From NCBI GenBank assembly GCA_039197065.1, contig JBCCUL010000017.1:101612-165611 (forward strand): DNA of 64,000 nucleotides, given 5' to 3'. The DNA comes from JANQPX01 sp039197065. GTDB lineage: Bacteria > Pseudomonadota > Alphaproteobacteria > Geminicoccales > Geminicoccaceae. Numbering within the stretch: the stretch's first letter is position 1; each line of letters begins with the position of its first letter. The translations under genes were made by a program, and so were the position numbers. Shown here piece after piece: positions 25,395 to 34,232 of this stretch. The notes under the pieces were generated by a model, which saw only the letters and a list, made by a program, of their open reading frames with translations, was not told the origin of the DNA and made no database searches.

Positions 25395-26948
25395 ATGGCA
25401 AAAATACTTGTCGTTGAAGATGAACCGGCCCTGCGCGAGTCCGTCGTCGAAGAACTGAATGACGAGGGTCACGTTACCGTTGAGGCTGGCAATGGCTTGG
25501 AAGGCCTCGAAATATTAGCCGTCGAGAGGCCGGATCTCATTCTATCCGATATCACGATGCCCGAAATGAACGGCTATCAGTTTTTTCGAACAGTCAAGGA
25601 ACGCCATCCCGAACATGCTGACACGCCTTTCATTTTTCTCTCGGCTCTTTCAGAACGAGATGATGAACTGAAAGGTCTACGCCTCGGTGTTGACGATTAT
25701 CTGAAGAAGCCGATCGACTTCGATCTTCTGCTTGCTCGGATCGACGTCGGCCTGCGCCGACGCGCAAGTTTGGTTGAACATGCACCGCCGCCAGCTCCTT
25801 CACCAGACAGCTCGACAAAGAGTCCGGGGGCCTCAACGGCGAATATTAGCGAAATTGCCGCCGGCAGCGACGGCCGCGTCCTCACCGGCAAATTTGAAAC
25901 GATTTCACTGGAAGCGATAAAGACGAAGGTCGGGGATCGATGGTCAGAGGTATCGAAACAGATCCTAACCTGTGCCGAAGCTGCAATCTCCGATCACTTA
26001 GGTCCGGGAGATGCATACAACATCACGTCGTCACAGGACTTTATCGTCTGCTTCGCAGATCTCAACGACGAACAAATGGATGCCAAGGCCAAACAGATTG
26101 GTGATGCCATTTGGGAGCGGATTTTTCAAGAAACCGGCGACGAAGACCTGTCGCGAGTGGACGCCCAAGCTTTCGAAATTCCTCTGACGCTCGACAACCC
26201 CGCCGATGCCGAGGCTGCCTTCTCGCAAATCGATAATTTGATCGAAAAAGAGAAAGTAGCTGCGACTGAAGCCAATCGTAGAAAGCTCAGTCAAATCTAC
26301 GAATATGAAGACCTGTTTGCACTGCCAACCCTGACCACCAAAGGAACGCCTTCAAAAATCAAGATGCTCTCCTTCGAACAGCGATATGTCGATCAGGTCA
26401 GCAGGCTGTTCGGGACTCGCGAGTATGAAGGCGCGTTTTTGCTCGATCTGCAAAAAGCCCTATTCAACAGGCTGAAGGAAAACCAGAACCTCGGTAAGAC
26501 ATTCAGCGATGTAGCCATGCTCCTCCCCATCCATTTCGTGATGGTGGAGAACAAAGAAATTCGCAATCAGCTCATTGAAATTTGCCGTGATCTGGAAAGC
26601 AGCATCAATACGAAGCTCATTCTGGAAGTCATTGAAGCGCCAAACCGCATCAAGTCCCGCAAAGTCGCTCTGAAAGCGTTGCCGGTTGGCAGAAAGCTTC
26701 AATTCCTGGAGATTCGGCGGTCCGCCCAGACCGAGGGCGTCGAACCCAGCGAACTTCGAGAACTCGGCATTGCCTTCGTATCGATGCACTACGAAGATGC
26801 CATTCGTCATGATCAGCAAGATCTTATGAACTACATCAAACTGCTCGAACAGGGCGGAACGAAGTTCTTCATTAAGGACATCCCCGAAGGCGGCTTAATC
26901 GACGCCCAATCATACAAAGCGCATCTCTATGCTTTGCGAAGAAAGTGA
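25395..26948 (+). CDS. Orphan response regulator with unrecognised output region
   Basis: Residues 1-125 are a receiver domain: acidic Glu9/Asp10 pocket (VVEDEP), phospho-acceptor Asp52 (LILSDITMPEMNGYQF), Ser83 (FIFLSALSE) and Lys104/105 (DDYLKKPI). After a Pro/Ser-rich linker (APPPAPSPDSSTKSPG) come about 365 residues with no DNA-binding motif. Residues 165-270 have the alternating pattern of a degenerate nucleotide-cyclase-like fold, and the C-terminal 200 (QRYVDQVSRLFGTREYEGAFLLD, then IKDIPEGGLID) could be a degenerate EAL-like barrel; GGDEF and EAL catalytic motifs are absent, so both are only guesses. No histidine kinase adjoins it. The gene is less GC-rich than its neighbours. Confidence 0.85.
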   Translation: MAKILVVEDEPALRESVVEELNDEGHVTVEAGNGLEGLEILAVERPDLILSDITMPEMNGYQFFRTVKERHPEHADTPFIFLSALSERDDELKGLRLGVDDYLKKPIDFDLLLARIDVGLRRRASLVEHAPPPAPSPDSSTKSPGASTANISEIAAGSDGRVLTGKFETISLEAIKTKVGDRWSEVSKQILTCAEAAISDHLGPGDAYNITSSQDFIVCFADLNDEQMDAKAKQIGDAIWERIFQETGDEDLSRVDAQAFEIPLTLDNPADAEAAFSQIDNLIEKEKVAATEANRRKLSQIYEYEDLFALPTLTTKGTPSKIKMLSFEQRYVDQVSRLFGTREYEGAFLLDLQKALFNRLKENQNLGKTFSDVAMLLPIHFVMVENKEIRNQLIEICRDLESSINTKLILEVIEAPNRIKSRKVALKALPVGRKLQFLEIRRSAQTEGVEPSELRELGIAFVSMHYEDAIRHDQQDLMNYIKLLEQGGTKFFIKDIPEGGLIDAQSYKAHLYALRRK

Positions 26949-27100
26949 AGATTAGCTCATTCGTCTGAAATGCCGTCAAGGCGGCGCTCATCGCCCACCT
27001 ACTTCCCGCGACTTGGCGCGCTTGACATCCGCATGTTCGCAGCAGTCAGGCGCAATGCGCTACGTCGTCGGCGGCGTCCAGTCGTAGAACCCTGAAAACG

Positions 27101-28309
27101 TCAAGGCGTCACCGGATCCACCGCCAGATCGAGATGCAGGGCATCGCTCTCGTAAGGGCATTGCCGAACCGCGTCGTCGTCAAGTTCGAGGCCCAGGCCT
27201 GGAGCCGTCGGCGGGATGACGTAGCCGTCCTGCCAGTCGATCCCGCCTTTCACCATCGACATATACGGGCCCGTGAACTGACCGATCGACTCGAGCACGA
27301 GGAAGTTCGGCGAGCAGGTCGCGATATGGATATTGGCCGCGGCGATAATCGGGCCGCAGTAGAGATGCGGCGCGATTTGCGCCGAACGCGTTTCTGCCAA
27401 GGCTGCAATTTTCTTCGCCTCCAGCAAGCCGCCGACGCGGCCAAGATCGAGCTGCAGAATCGATGCAGCGCCGGTCTCGAGGACGCGAGCGAACTCATGC
27501 TTGGTGCAGAGACGCTCACCGGTCGCGATGGGGATTGAGGTGAACCGTGCGATCTCCGCCATATCGGCCGGACTCTCAGGTGGAATTGGTTCCTCGAACC
27601 AGAGCGGCTCATAAGCCTCGAGGCGTTTCGCCATGCGCTTCGCCCCTGAGACCGTGAACTGGCCATGCGTACCGAAGAGCAGATCAGCGCGGTCGCCGAC
27701 GGCGGCTCGGATCTGTTTCATGAAACGCTCGCAGCGATCGAGGTCGGCCATCAGCGGCTGATGGCCGTCATAGATCGTGTACGGTCCCGCCGGATCGAAC
27801 TTCACGGCGGTAAAGCCTTCGTCGACACGCGCGAGCGCAATCTCGGCCGCGATATCCGGATCGTTATAGACATTCGGCGTCGACGGGTCGGGATAGACGT
27901 CGCCGTCGGTCGGATAAAGATAGGTGTAACTCCGGAGGCGATCATGAACCTTCCCGCCCAGCAGCTCATAGACCGGGCTATCGACCGATTTGCCGACGAT
28001 GTCCCAGCACGCCATCTCAAGCCCGCTCAGGACGCCCATGACCGTCACATCCGGGCGCATCGTATAGCCGGCGCCATAGGTGCGCCGCCAAAGGCGTTCG
28101 ATATGGCGCGGGTCGGAACCGGCGAAATGCCTGTTGAACACTTCCTCGGCCATGGCGCAGCAGAGTTGCGGGCTAAATGTGGCGTTGTAGATCTCGCCGA
28201 CGCCGGTGAGGCCGCATTCGGTCGTGAGGCGAAGGAAAATGAAGTAGCGCCCGCCATGCCGGGGCGGCGGGTTGCCCACGACGAAGGTTTCAATTCCTTC
28301 CAAACGCAT
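27101..28309 (-). CDS. Mandelate racemase / muconate lactonizing family (enolase superfamily)
   Basis: A sugar-acid dehydratase or racemase candidate. The N-terminal capping domain (RLEGIETFVVGNPPPRHGGRY) is followed by the barrel with LLGGKVHDRLRSYTYLY, VKFDPAGPYT, metal ligands Glu248 (WFEEPIPPE) and Glu274 (ATGERL), and His324 (APHLYCGP), counted from the upstream Met at 28336. The third ligand motif reads FGTHGQF, where related dehydratases have Asp-Phe-His-Gly, so the usual first Asp is a Gly (residue 222). AGGAAGGA precedes the ATG at 28309-28312 by about nine bases, so the later start is chosen. The 356 bases beyond the start (to 28665) contain nothing I can name. Substrate unknown. 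Confidence 0.85.
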   Translation of the reverse strand: MRLEGIETFVVGNPPPRHGGRYFIFLRLTTECGLTGVGEIYNATFSPQLCCAMAEEVFNRHFAGSDPRHIERLWRRTYGAGYTMRPDVTVMGVLSGLEMACWDIVGKSVDSPVYELLGGKVHDRLRSYTYLYPTDGDVYPDPSTPNVYNDPDIAAEIALARVDEGFTAVKFDPAGPYTIYDGHQPLMADLDRCERFMKQIRAAVGDRADLLFGTHGQFTVSGAKRMAKRLEAYEPLWFEEPIPPESPADMAEIARFTSIPIATGERLCTKHEFARVLETGAASILQLDLGRVGGLLEAKKIAALAETRSAQIAPHLYCGPIIAAANIHIATCSPNFLVLESIGQFTGPYMSMVKGGIDWQDGYVIPPTAPGLGLELDDDAVRQCPYESDALHLDLAVDPVTP

Positions 28310-28665
28310 CATCGGACCATGTCCTTCCTGTTTCATTCACCTCGGTCGCGCAGCGTGCTAGGCGTGCAGGCCGACCAGTCCAGGCACCGTAAACGCAGTT
28401 CAAGTACGGAGAATACCGGTTCCGCTTCCATCCGGCGCATGCATGTCGGGTGATAGCCGGTATTCGCAAGCGCCTGACAGTCGGTGAGAAGCCCTTCGTC
28501 GTCAAGGTTTCCAGGGAGGTCCGGCGCCATCGCGTAACGCGTCGCCGGGGCGAGCGACGGCCTCTTCGTCAGCCGTTGAAGGACGCATCCGCCGCGCATG
28601 GCTGACTGTCGATCGTCGATCTACAGCAGGTTAGGGTCGGTTCAGGTTATTGCAGCGCCGGGTAG

Positions 28666-29073
28666 CTGACGTCGATCGACGATCTTGTACGGACTGCCGA
28701 ACACATCGGACGGGACGGCTTCTCTAAAGGCGATCTTGCTCGGCTGGAGGTGGTGCGCCCGTTGGTCACCGCTCTGGTGAAGCGTCACGGAGCACTGGCG
28801 GCAGCCGGGCTCTCCCTGGATCAGCATGATGAGGAGCACCATCGGCTGAAACGGGTGCTCGCCGGTTTTGCGAGCGACGTTCTGACCCCGCAGGAGCGAG
28901 AAGTGGCCAGCCTGATGCTCGGTGGCCATACGCCGGCCCAGATTTCGGAGCAGCTCAAAGTTTCGATCGAGATGGCTCGGGTCCACAGGCGCAATATTCA
29001 CGACAAGCTGGGTATCTGCTCCCTTGTCGAGCTCTTCTCCCGCGCCTTGGCTGAGCTTGCTGCGATCCGATAG
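28666..29073 (+). pseudogene. LuxR-family regulator, C-terminal remnant
   Basis: An open frame starts after a TAG at 28663-28665 without a good start codon and ends at 29073. It encodes the linker helix FSKGDLARLEVVRPLVTALV and a LuxR helix-turn-helix (LTPQEREVASLMLGGHTPAQ followed by SVEMARVHRRNIHDKLG-like sequence). Family members carry a 150-200 residue sensory domain before this point, which is absent, so the gene is 5'-truncated. A short product from GTG 28747 or 28750 is possible but would lack the sensor. Confidence 0.65.
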
Positions 29074-29127
29074 GTCAACCACTGCGGTCTCAGTGGATCA
29101 ACGGGCGACGCGTATCTGGTGCCCGGC

Positions 29128-29688
29128 CTAAACAGTGTCGTTCTCCGTTTCCAGACCGGCTTCTTTTCGCGAGAGCGCGAACACGAACCGGCATTCTCGA
29201 CCGGGCTCGAAGGCGCACCAGATGCACCAGCCGTGATTCTCGGCGATGCGCCGACAGGTGGCGCCACTGATGACGGATGGGAGATCACCGATCTTGACGG
29301 TCGCACCGACCCCGCCGATCAAGCCGTCGAGATTGGCGACGGCGTCATCGAGCATCGACCTGAGATCGCTCCAGGGATTCCGGCGACAAACTCCCTTTCG
29401 GCAAATAGTCCAGAATACCGAGCTGCAGAGGCTCCAGCGCCTCGGTGCGTTTTCTTTCGGCGATGTCGCGGATGATGCCGCTGAACAGGCGTCGATTGGT
29501 CAGCTCGATTTCGCTAACCGACAGTTCGAGCGGCACGATCGACCCATTCTTTCTCCGCCCCTCGACCTCACGTCCGACGCCAATGATCCTAGCCTCGCCG
29601 GTCGTCAGATAGTCATTCAGAGACTCACCATGCCCACCTGCTTCCCCTTCTCTCGTCAGCATGCTGACATTCTGGCCGAATGCTCGCT
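29128..29688 (-). pseudogene. Decayed FixL-like PAS histidine kinase
   Basis: Two frames together recall a PAS sensor kinase. The upstream piece (29345-29688) has the end of a FixL-type PAS domain: FGQNVSML, ..LNDYLTTGEARIIGVGREVEG, RRKNGSIVPLELSVSEI and GIIRDIAERKRTE. The downstream piece (29128-29365) has SDLRSMLDDAVANLDGLI and GATVKIGDLPSV of a kinase core, then jumps directly to CRRIAENHGWCIW and FEPGRECRFVFAL, the very end of an HATPase domain. The phospho-His helix and most of the ATPase domain are missing, and the pieces are out of frame. A TAG precedes the PAS part, so the N-terminus is also lost. It lies tail-to-tail with the LuxR remnant. Confidence 0.75.
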
Positions 29689-29701
29689 ACGGCGCCGATC
29701 G

Positions 29702-31915
29702 TCATGAGTTGGAAGGCTGGCCGCCTGGCAGCATGGGATCGAGCTGGGTCTTTCCCGCTTTATCGATACCCATGAACACGGTCATATGCGGGAACGGAAT
29801 TTCGATGTCGCGTTCGTCGAACACCTGCTTCACCAGCTCGTTATAGGCACGGCCGATCGCCCATTGCTGTCCCGGCTGGGTGCGGATGCGAGCCCGGACG
29901 ACGATGGCGCTGTCGCCGAGCGCCGTCACGCCCTGCATTTCGAGATCGGCGACGATCGCGGCGCTGAGCTCAGTCTCCTTCAATCGATTGAAGGCCTCGG
30001 CCATGCCGTCTTTGGCGTCGGCCACGCTTTCCTTATAGGCGATGCCGATCTCAGCGACATGGTAGGCAAAGCCGCGATTGAAGTTGGCGACGCTGTCCAC
30101 CGTGCTGAACGGGATCAGGTGATAGGTGCCGGCTAGATCCCGGATGCCGATCGAACGCACGCTCAAGCGTTCGACCGTTCCGGTAACGCCGGCGACCGTC
30201 ACCACATCTCCTGTGTTGATCGCATTTTCGAACTGGATGAAGACGCCGGTGATGATGTCCTGCACCAGGGACTGCGCGCCGAAGCCGACGGCAAGGCCGA
30301 TTACACCGGCACCGGCGAGCAGCGGGCCGATGTCGATACCGAGTTCGGAAAGCGCCAGCATGGTGCCAAGTGCTGCAAGGAAGATGGTGACGGCATTGCC
30401 GAGCAGGGAAAGCAGCGTCTTTTGACGCGCGCCGGCGATGGGACCGAGCGTGTCGGAAAGGCGATATTCGATCCAGGACATGATGGCGAGCCAGATCAGA
30501 TAGGCGACGGCGAGGATCGCGAACGCCGAGAGCAGGCCGCCTGTAAGTGCTTCGCCATCGGGCGAGGACAACCAGCCGCCGACGTCGAGCAGCCCCCAGG
30601 AATCGGCAACGATGAGGGTCACGGCAAGGAGCACGACAAAACGGAGGATCTGTAGGAAGCGCGGCACCACCCGATTGAGGCGGCGTCCCAGCAATGGCAG
30701 GTCTTGTTTGAGCCTCGCCGGCAGTGGCACGCCTGAACGGGTGGTACGACCGATCAGCGTCACCAGGGCGACACCGCCTGCGATCGCCAGCACCGATTTG
30801 CCGGTGGCCGCCAGCACGAAGGGCATCACATCCGCCGGTCGCGAAACCCCGATGACGAAGACGCCGAGCGCATAAAGCGTCGCCAACCAGGGCCAGACGC
30901 GATCGATGACCCCCAGGGCCCGGCTGGTGATGTCCTCATCAGCACCATTCATCGCCGTCTCATCCTGGAGCAGCGTCTTCAGGCGCCAGATACCGCGCAG
31001 CGCCAGGATGAGCGCGATGATCATCGCCAGCACCGTGACCCCGCGGCCGACCGCAGGCGTGATCTGCGCATTGACGATCGGCGTCACCACGAGAATGCCA
31101 TAGCCGAGGATGGAGGTGATCCAAGCACTCCGCCCATAGGCGAAGCGTGCGGTTCGATCATTGATGGGCAGGAGCCGAAGACCGGCGAACCCAGGCGCCA
31201 GCACGCCGCGGAGAAAGTTTTTGACCAGCTCCACCAGAAGGAAAGCGTTGAGATAGAGCGACTGGTTCACAGTGACTTCACCAAGCGCGCCGAACAATCC
31301 GATCGCCAGGCCGTAACCGACGGCGAAGGCCAGGAACACGAAAAGAGCGTCGACGATCACCGAGCCGAGCAGCCAGAGGCCCGTCCCGGCAAAGCCGAGA
31401 TCATGCGCTCCCTCAGCCATGCGGGCGTAAAGCGGCCGTGCGAGAAGACGAAGCACGATCAACGCGGCAAACGTCGTTATGATGGTGCCGATCAGAACGA
31501 GGTTATTTGTCGCGAGGCCGACCAGATCGATGTCGCCGGAGGTAAGCGCATCGTTCAGGCCCTGCATGTCGCGCCAAATCTTCGCGATCAGGGTCGATGC
31601 CGATTGCGCCAGATCCTGGGTGAACTCCGCGACCTGTCTTGCGAGCGAGATGGGCGCTCGTGCCGGCGCCTCGGCCGTCGGACCATCCGTCTTCGCCACC
31701 ATGCTGTTCAGTTCATCCAGCAAGACCTTCCGCGACGCGTCATCCTTCAACACATCGATGAGCGCTTGAAGCTTCACATCGGATGCCGCCACGCCAGAGG
31801 AATCCTCTGATTGCGCGTAAGTCGTTGCCGCAACGAGAAGGCTCGGGAGAAGGATGGCCAGGGCGAGCCAGGGTGTGAGGGCCCAACGATTTAGGAACGA
31901 TGATAAAATCGGCAT
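29702..31915 (-). CDS. Mechanosensitive ion channel, MscS superfamily (YbiO type)
   Basis: A 737-residue membrane channel that opens under membrane tension. A signal peptide (ALTPWLALAILLPSLLVAATTYA) leads a periplasmic helical region (residues 35-120), then about ten membrane helices. The MscS pore and beta domain are near residues 530-610: LLAGAGVIGLAVGFGAQSLV followed by QDIITGVFIQFENAINTGD and IPFSTVDSVANFNRGF. The size and long N-terminal membrane region match YbiO-like rather than small MscS channels. It stands alone; its 3' end abuts kinase debris. Confidence 0.92.
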   Translation of the reverse strand: MPILSSFLNRWALTPWLALAILLPSLLVAATTYAQSEDSSGVAASDVKLQALIDVLKDDASRKVLLDELNSMVAKTDGPTAEAPARAPISLARQVAEFTQDLAQSASTLIAKIWRDMQGLNDALTSGDIDLVGLATNNLVLIGTIITTFAALIVLRLLARPLYARMAEGAHDLGFAGTGLWLLGSVIVDALFVFLAFAVGYGLAIGLFGALGEVTVNQSLYLNAFLLVELVKNFLRGVLAPGFAGLRLLPINDRTARFAYGRSAWITSILGYGILVVTPIVNAQITPAVGRGVTVLAMIIALILALRGIWRLKTLLQDETAMNGADEDITSRALGVIDRVWPWLATLYALGVFVIGVSRPADVMPFVLAATGKSVLAIAGGVALVTLIGRTTRSGVPLPARLKQDLPLLGRRLNRVVPRFLQILRFVVLLAVTLIVADSWGLLDVGGWLSSPDGEALTGGLLSAFAILAVAYLIWLAIMSWIEYRLSDTLGPIAGARQKTLLSLLGNAVTIFLAALGTMLALSELGIDIGPLLAGAGVIGLAVGFGAQSLVQDIITGVFIQFENAINTGDVVTVAGVTGTVERLSVRSIGIRDLAGTYHLIPFSTVDSVANFNRGFAYHVAEIGIAYKESVADAKDGMAEAFNRLKETELSAAIVADLEMQGVTALGDSAIVVRARIRTQPGQQWAIGRAYNELVKQVFDERDIEIPFPHMTVFMGIDKAGKTQLDPMLPGGQPSNS

Positions 31916-32129
31916 GCGAATCCTCGAGACCTGTCCAACATTGACGGGGAATTCTCTCCGCGGAAATGCTCATTTTGAGGTTGAATAGAGCAGACCGGCC
32001 TCACCTTCAATTAATAGGCGTAAGGAAGCGGGACTAAGTCGTCGTTGAGGAAGAACGTTTCAGAAACTTCAGATCTATGGTTTTCTGAATCTCAAGGATG
32101 AAAAATCGTCCAGTTAATCAACGGAATGG

Positions 32130-33407
32130 GTGCGAGTCGTGAGGCGGCAGTGGAAGATATGGGGACCGAGCGTCCTCGTCGTCCTGATCGGTTTCCTGAT
32201 CGCCTATCAATTCGTCGAGCCTGCACCGCCGCGTTCTCTGGTCATGGGCACCGGCAGCGAAAGCGGAGCCTATCACGCATTCGGCGAACGCTATCGCGTC
32301 ATCCTGGCGCAAAATGACATCGACCTGATCCTGAAGCCGAGTTCGGGCACGGTCGAGAATCTGGCCAGCCTGCAGGCAGAGGACGACGGCGTCGACGTCG
32401 CCTTCGTTCAGGGCGGTGTCGCCGCACAAGCCTCGAAGGAAGGCCTGGAAGCGCTGGCCAGCCTGTATCTCGAGCCGCTTTGGATCTTCGTGACCATCGA
32501 GAAAGCCCCTCGATGGCTCAGCGATCTTCGAGGTGAACGGATTGCCGTCGGTCGAGACGGCAGCGGCACACGCGTTGTCGCCCGCCAGCTTCTTCGCGCC
32601 AACATGATCGACGACGACAATACTGAGCTTGCCGATATCGGCGGGCAGAACGCTTACGACGCGCTTAAGCGAGGCGATGTGGACGCCCTGTTCATGGTGG
32701 CATCCGCCAACGCGGATCTTCTGCAGACGCTGTTGCAAGACCCGGATGTTCGTCTGATGAGCATCGAGCGCGCGGATGCCTATGTGCAGAATTATCGCTA
32801 CCTCAAGACCGTCAAGCTCGCGCAAGGGGCCGCCAATCTCGGCCTCAATCAGCCCGATCGGGATATCACGATGCTGGCGCCGGTCGCCTCACTGGTGGCG
32901 AAGGAGGATCTTCATCCGGCGTTGGGCGAACTCCTGATGCTCGCTGCGACCACGGTGCACCGACAGGGCGATCTGTTCGCAGCGCGCGGTGAGTTCCCGT
33001 CCGATAGCTATCTCGAATTCCCACTCGACGAGCATGCGCGGCGCTACCTGGACCGAGGTCCGCCGCTGCTGCAGCGTCATCTGCCCTTCTGGCTCGCCAC
33101 CTTTGTCGAGCGGACCGCCATCCTCCTGATCCCACTGTTGACCCTGCTGATCCCGCTCATTCGCATTCTGCCGCCGGTTCTGGACTGGCGGACGAGGCGG
33201 CGCGTCTATCGCTGGTATGACGAATTGAACGCGCTCGAATCCGCCTCGAAGACCACCGACGATCCCGGCGAACGTAGGGCTTTACGCAATCGGCTGGAGG
33301 AGATCGAGCACAAGCTGATGACTCTCTCGGTGCCCCGGCACCGTACCGATCTGGTCATCAATCTGCGCGCTCACGTCAAACTGTTGAAAGACGCCCTGAC
33401 CGGGTGA
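32130..33407 (+). CDS. TAXI-family TRAP solute-binding protein, membrane-anchored
   Basis: An extracytoplasmic binding protein of the TAXI class (glutamate-type TRAP receptors). An N-terminal helix (IWGPSVLVVLIGFLIAYQFV) anchors or exports it, followed by LVMGTGSESGAYHAFGERYR, the family signature, SSGTVENLASLQ, DVAFVQGG and GERIAVGRDGSGTRVVARQL. After the receptor fold comes a second hydrophobic block (TAILLIPLLTLLIPLIRIL, near residue 335) and a charged helical tail, features of the membrane-bound subfamily. The start is GTG at 32130 or 32139. No TRAP permease gene (DctM/fused) is adjacent, so its partner must be elsewhere. Confidence 0.87.
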   Translation: MRVVRRQWKIWGPSVLVVLIGFLIAYQFVEPAPPRSLVMGTGSESGAYHAFGERYRVILAQNDIDLILKPSSGTVENLASLQAEDDGVDVAFVQGGVAAQASKEGLEALASLYLEPLWIFVTIEKAPRWLSDLRGERIAVGRDGSGTRVVARQLLRANMIDDDNTELADIGGQNAYDALKRGDVDALFMVASANADLLQTLLQDPDVRLMSIERADAYVQNYRYLKTVKLAQGAANLGLNQPDRDITMLAPVASLVAKEDLHPALGELLMLAATTVHRQGDLFAARGEFPSDSYLEFPLDEHARRYLDRGPPLLQRHLPFWLATFVERTAILLIPLLTLLIPLIRILPPVLDWRTRRRVYRWYDELNALESASKTTDDPGERRALRNRLEEIEHKLMTLSVPRHRTDLVINLRAHVKLLKDALTG

Positions 33408-33410
33408 CTG

Positions 33411-34148
33411 TCACGGCACCATCTCGTCCAGATATTTGGGCAGCATCTGGCGCCAGGTGGGCCAGTCGTGATCGTGCTCCGCGCCCCAAGTGTCGACGCG
33501 GTTGGGAATGCCCTTGGCACCGAGCACATCCGCCATGCGCCAGCTGTCGTCGGGATGCTCCCAGCGGCCCTGCCCGAATGTAAGGAGCACGAAGCGGCTT
33601 CGAAGGCGATCAAGAAGGACGTCGTCCTCCAGGTTCGGAAGGAAAGCGATGGGCGCTGCGAAGTAGTAGTCCTCGTTGCCGGCAGATCCGAACAGCCGCT
33701 CCAGGTCGTAGCTGCCGCTCATGCCGATCGCTGCCTGGAACAGATGGGGATAGCGACAGAGCACGGAGACCGCGTTGAAGGCACCGATCGAGGCACCAGC
33801 CGCGATGACCTCCATTGGCCCACCGCAGTCGACGTGGATCGCCGGCACGGCTTCGTGAGCGACATATTCGCCGAACTGTTTCAAGAGCCACCAGCGATGC
33901 TCGATCGAGCCGGTTTTGGTAGCTAGTGCGCGACCGGCGACGCTGTCGCAGGCATAGACCTTGATGCGCCCCGCCTCCAGCAGTCCGCCAAGCGCTGCGA
34001 TCAGATGCATGCGCTCCGCCTCTTCGGCATCGCCACCGGCGGTCGGCAGCAGAAGAACGGGCTGCCCGACATGCCCCCAGCGCACCAGGCTAACCTCCTG
34101 CTCAAGCCTAGGCGAATACCATCTGGACGCGCTCTTGCTCCCACTCAT
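33411..34148 (-). CDS. Esterase-D-fold hydrolase (cassette member 1)
   Basis: A 245-residue alpha/beta hydrolase of the putative-esterase family (PF00756). Nucleophile elbow GASIGA, an oxyanion-type LLLPTAGGDAEE early in the chain, and a C-terminal His in WGAEHDHDWPTWRQML. No signal peptide is visible, so it is probably cytoplasmic. GGAG lies six bases before the ATG. It is the third gene of a same-strand set: esterase (35.5-36.7 kb), ATP-grasp (34.2-35.5 kb), this esterase, with gaps of 48 and 84 bases. Substrate unknown. Confidence 0.85.
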   Translation of the reverse strand: MSGSKSASRWYSPRLEQEVSLVRWGHVGQPVLLLPTAGGDAEEAERMHLIAALGGLLEAGRIKVYACDSVAGRALATKTGSIEHRWWLLKQFGEYVAHEAVPAIHVDCGGPMEVIAAGASIGAFNAVSVLCRYPHLFQAAIGMSGSYDLERLFGSAGNEDYYFAAPIAFLPNLEDDVLLDRLRSRFVLLTFGQGRWEHPDDSWRMADVLGAKGIPNRVDTWGAEHDHDWPTWRQMLPKYLDEMVP

Positions 34149-34232
34149 GTCCTCTCCAACGTACTCAAACCGGGCCGTAAACCATCACGCCAGGCAATGA
34201 CAGCCGAGGAGTCGACGACGTGGCCGCGCCAC

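Noticed and set aside
27665..28453. A 262-codon forward ORF opposite the enolase-superfamily gene
   Set aside because: Antisense shadow; it also extends past the gene without acquiring any motif.
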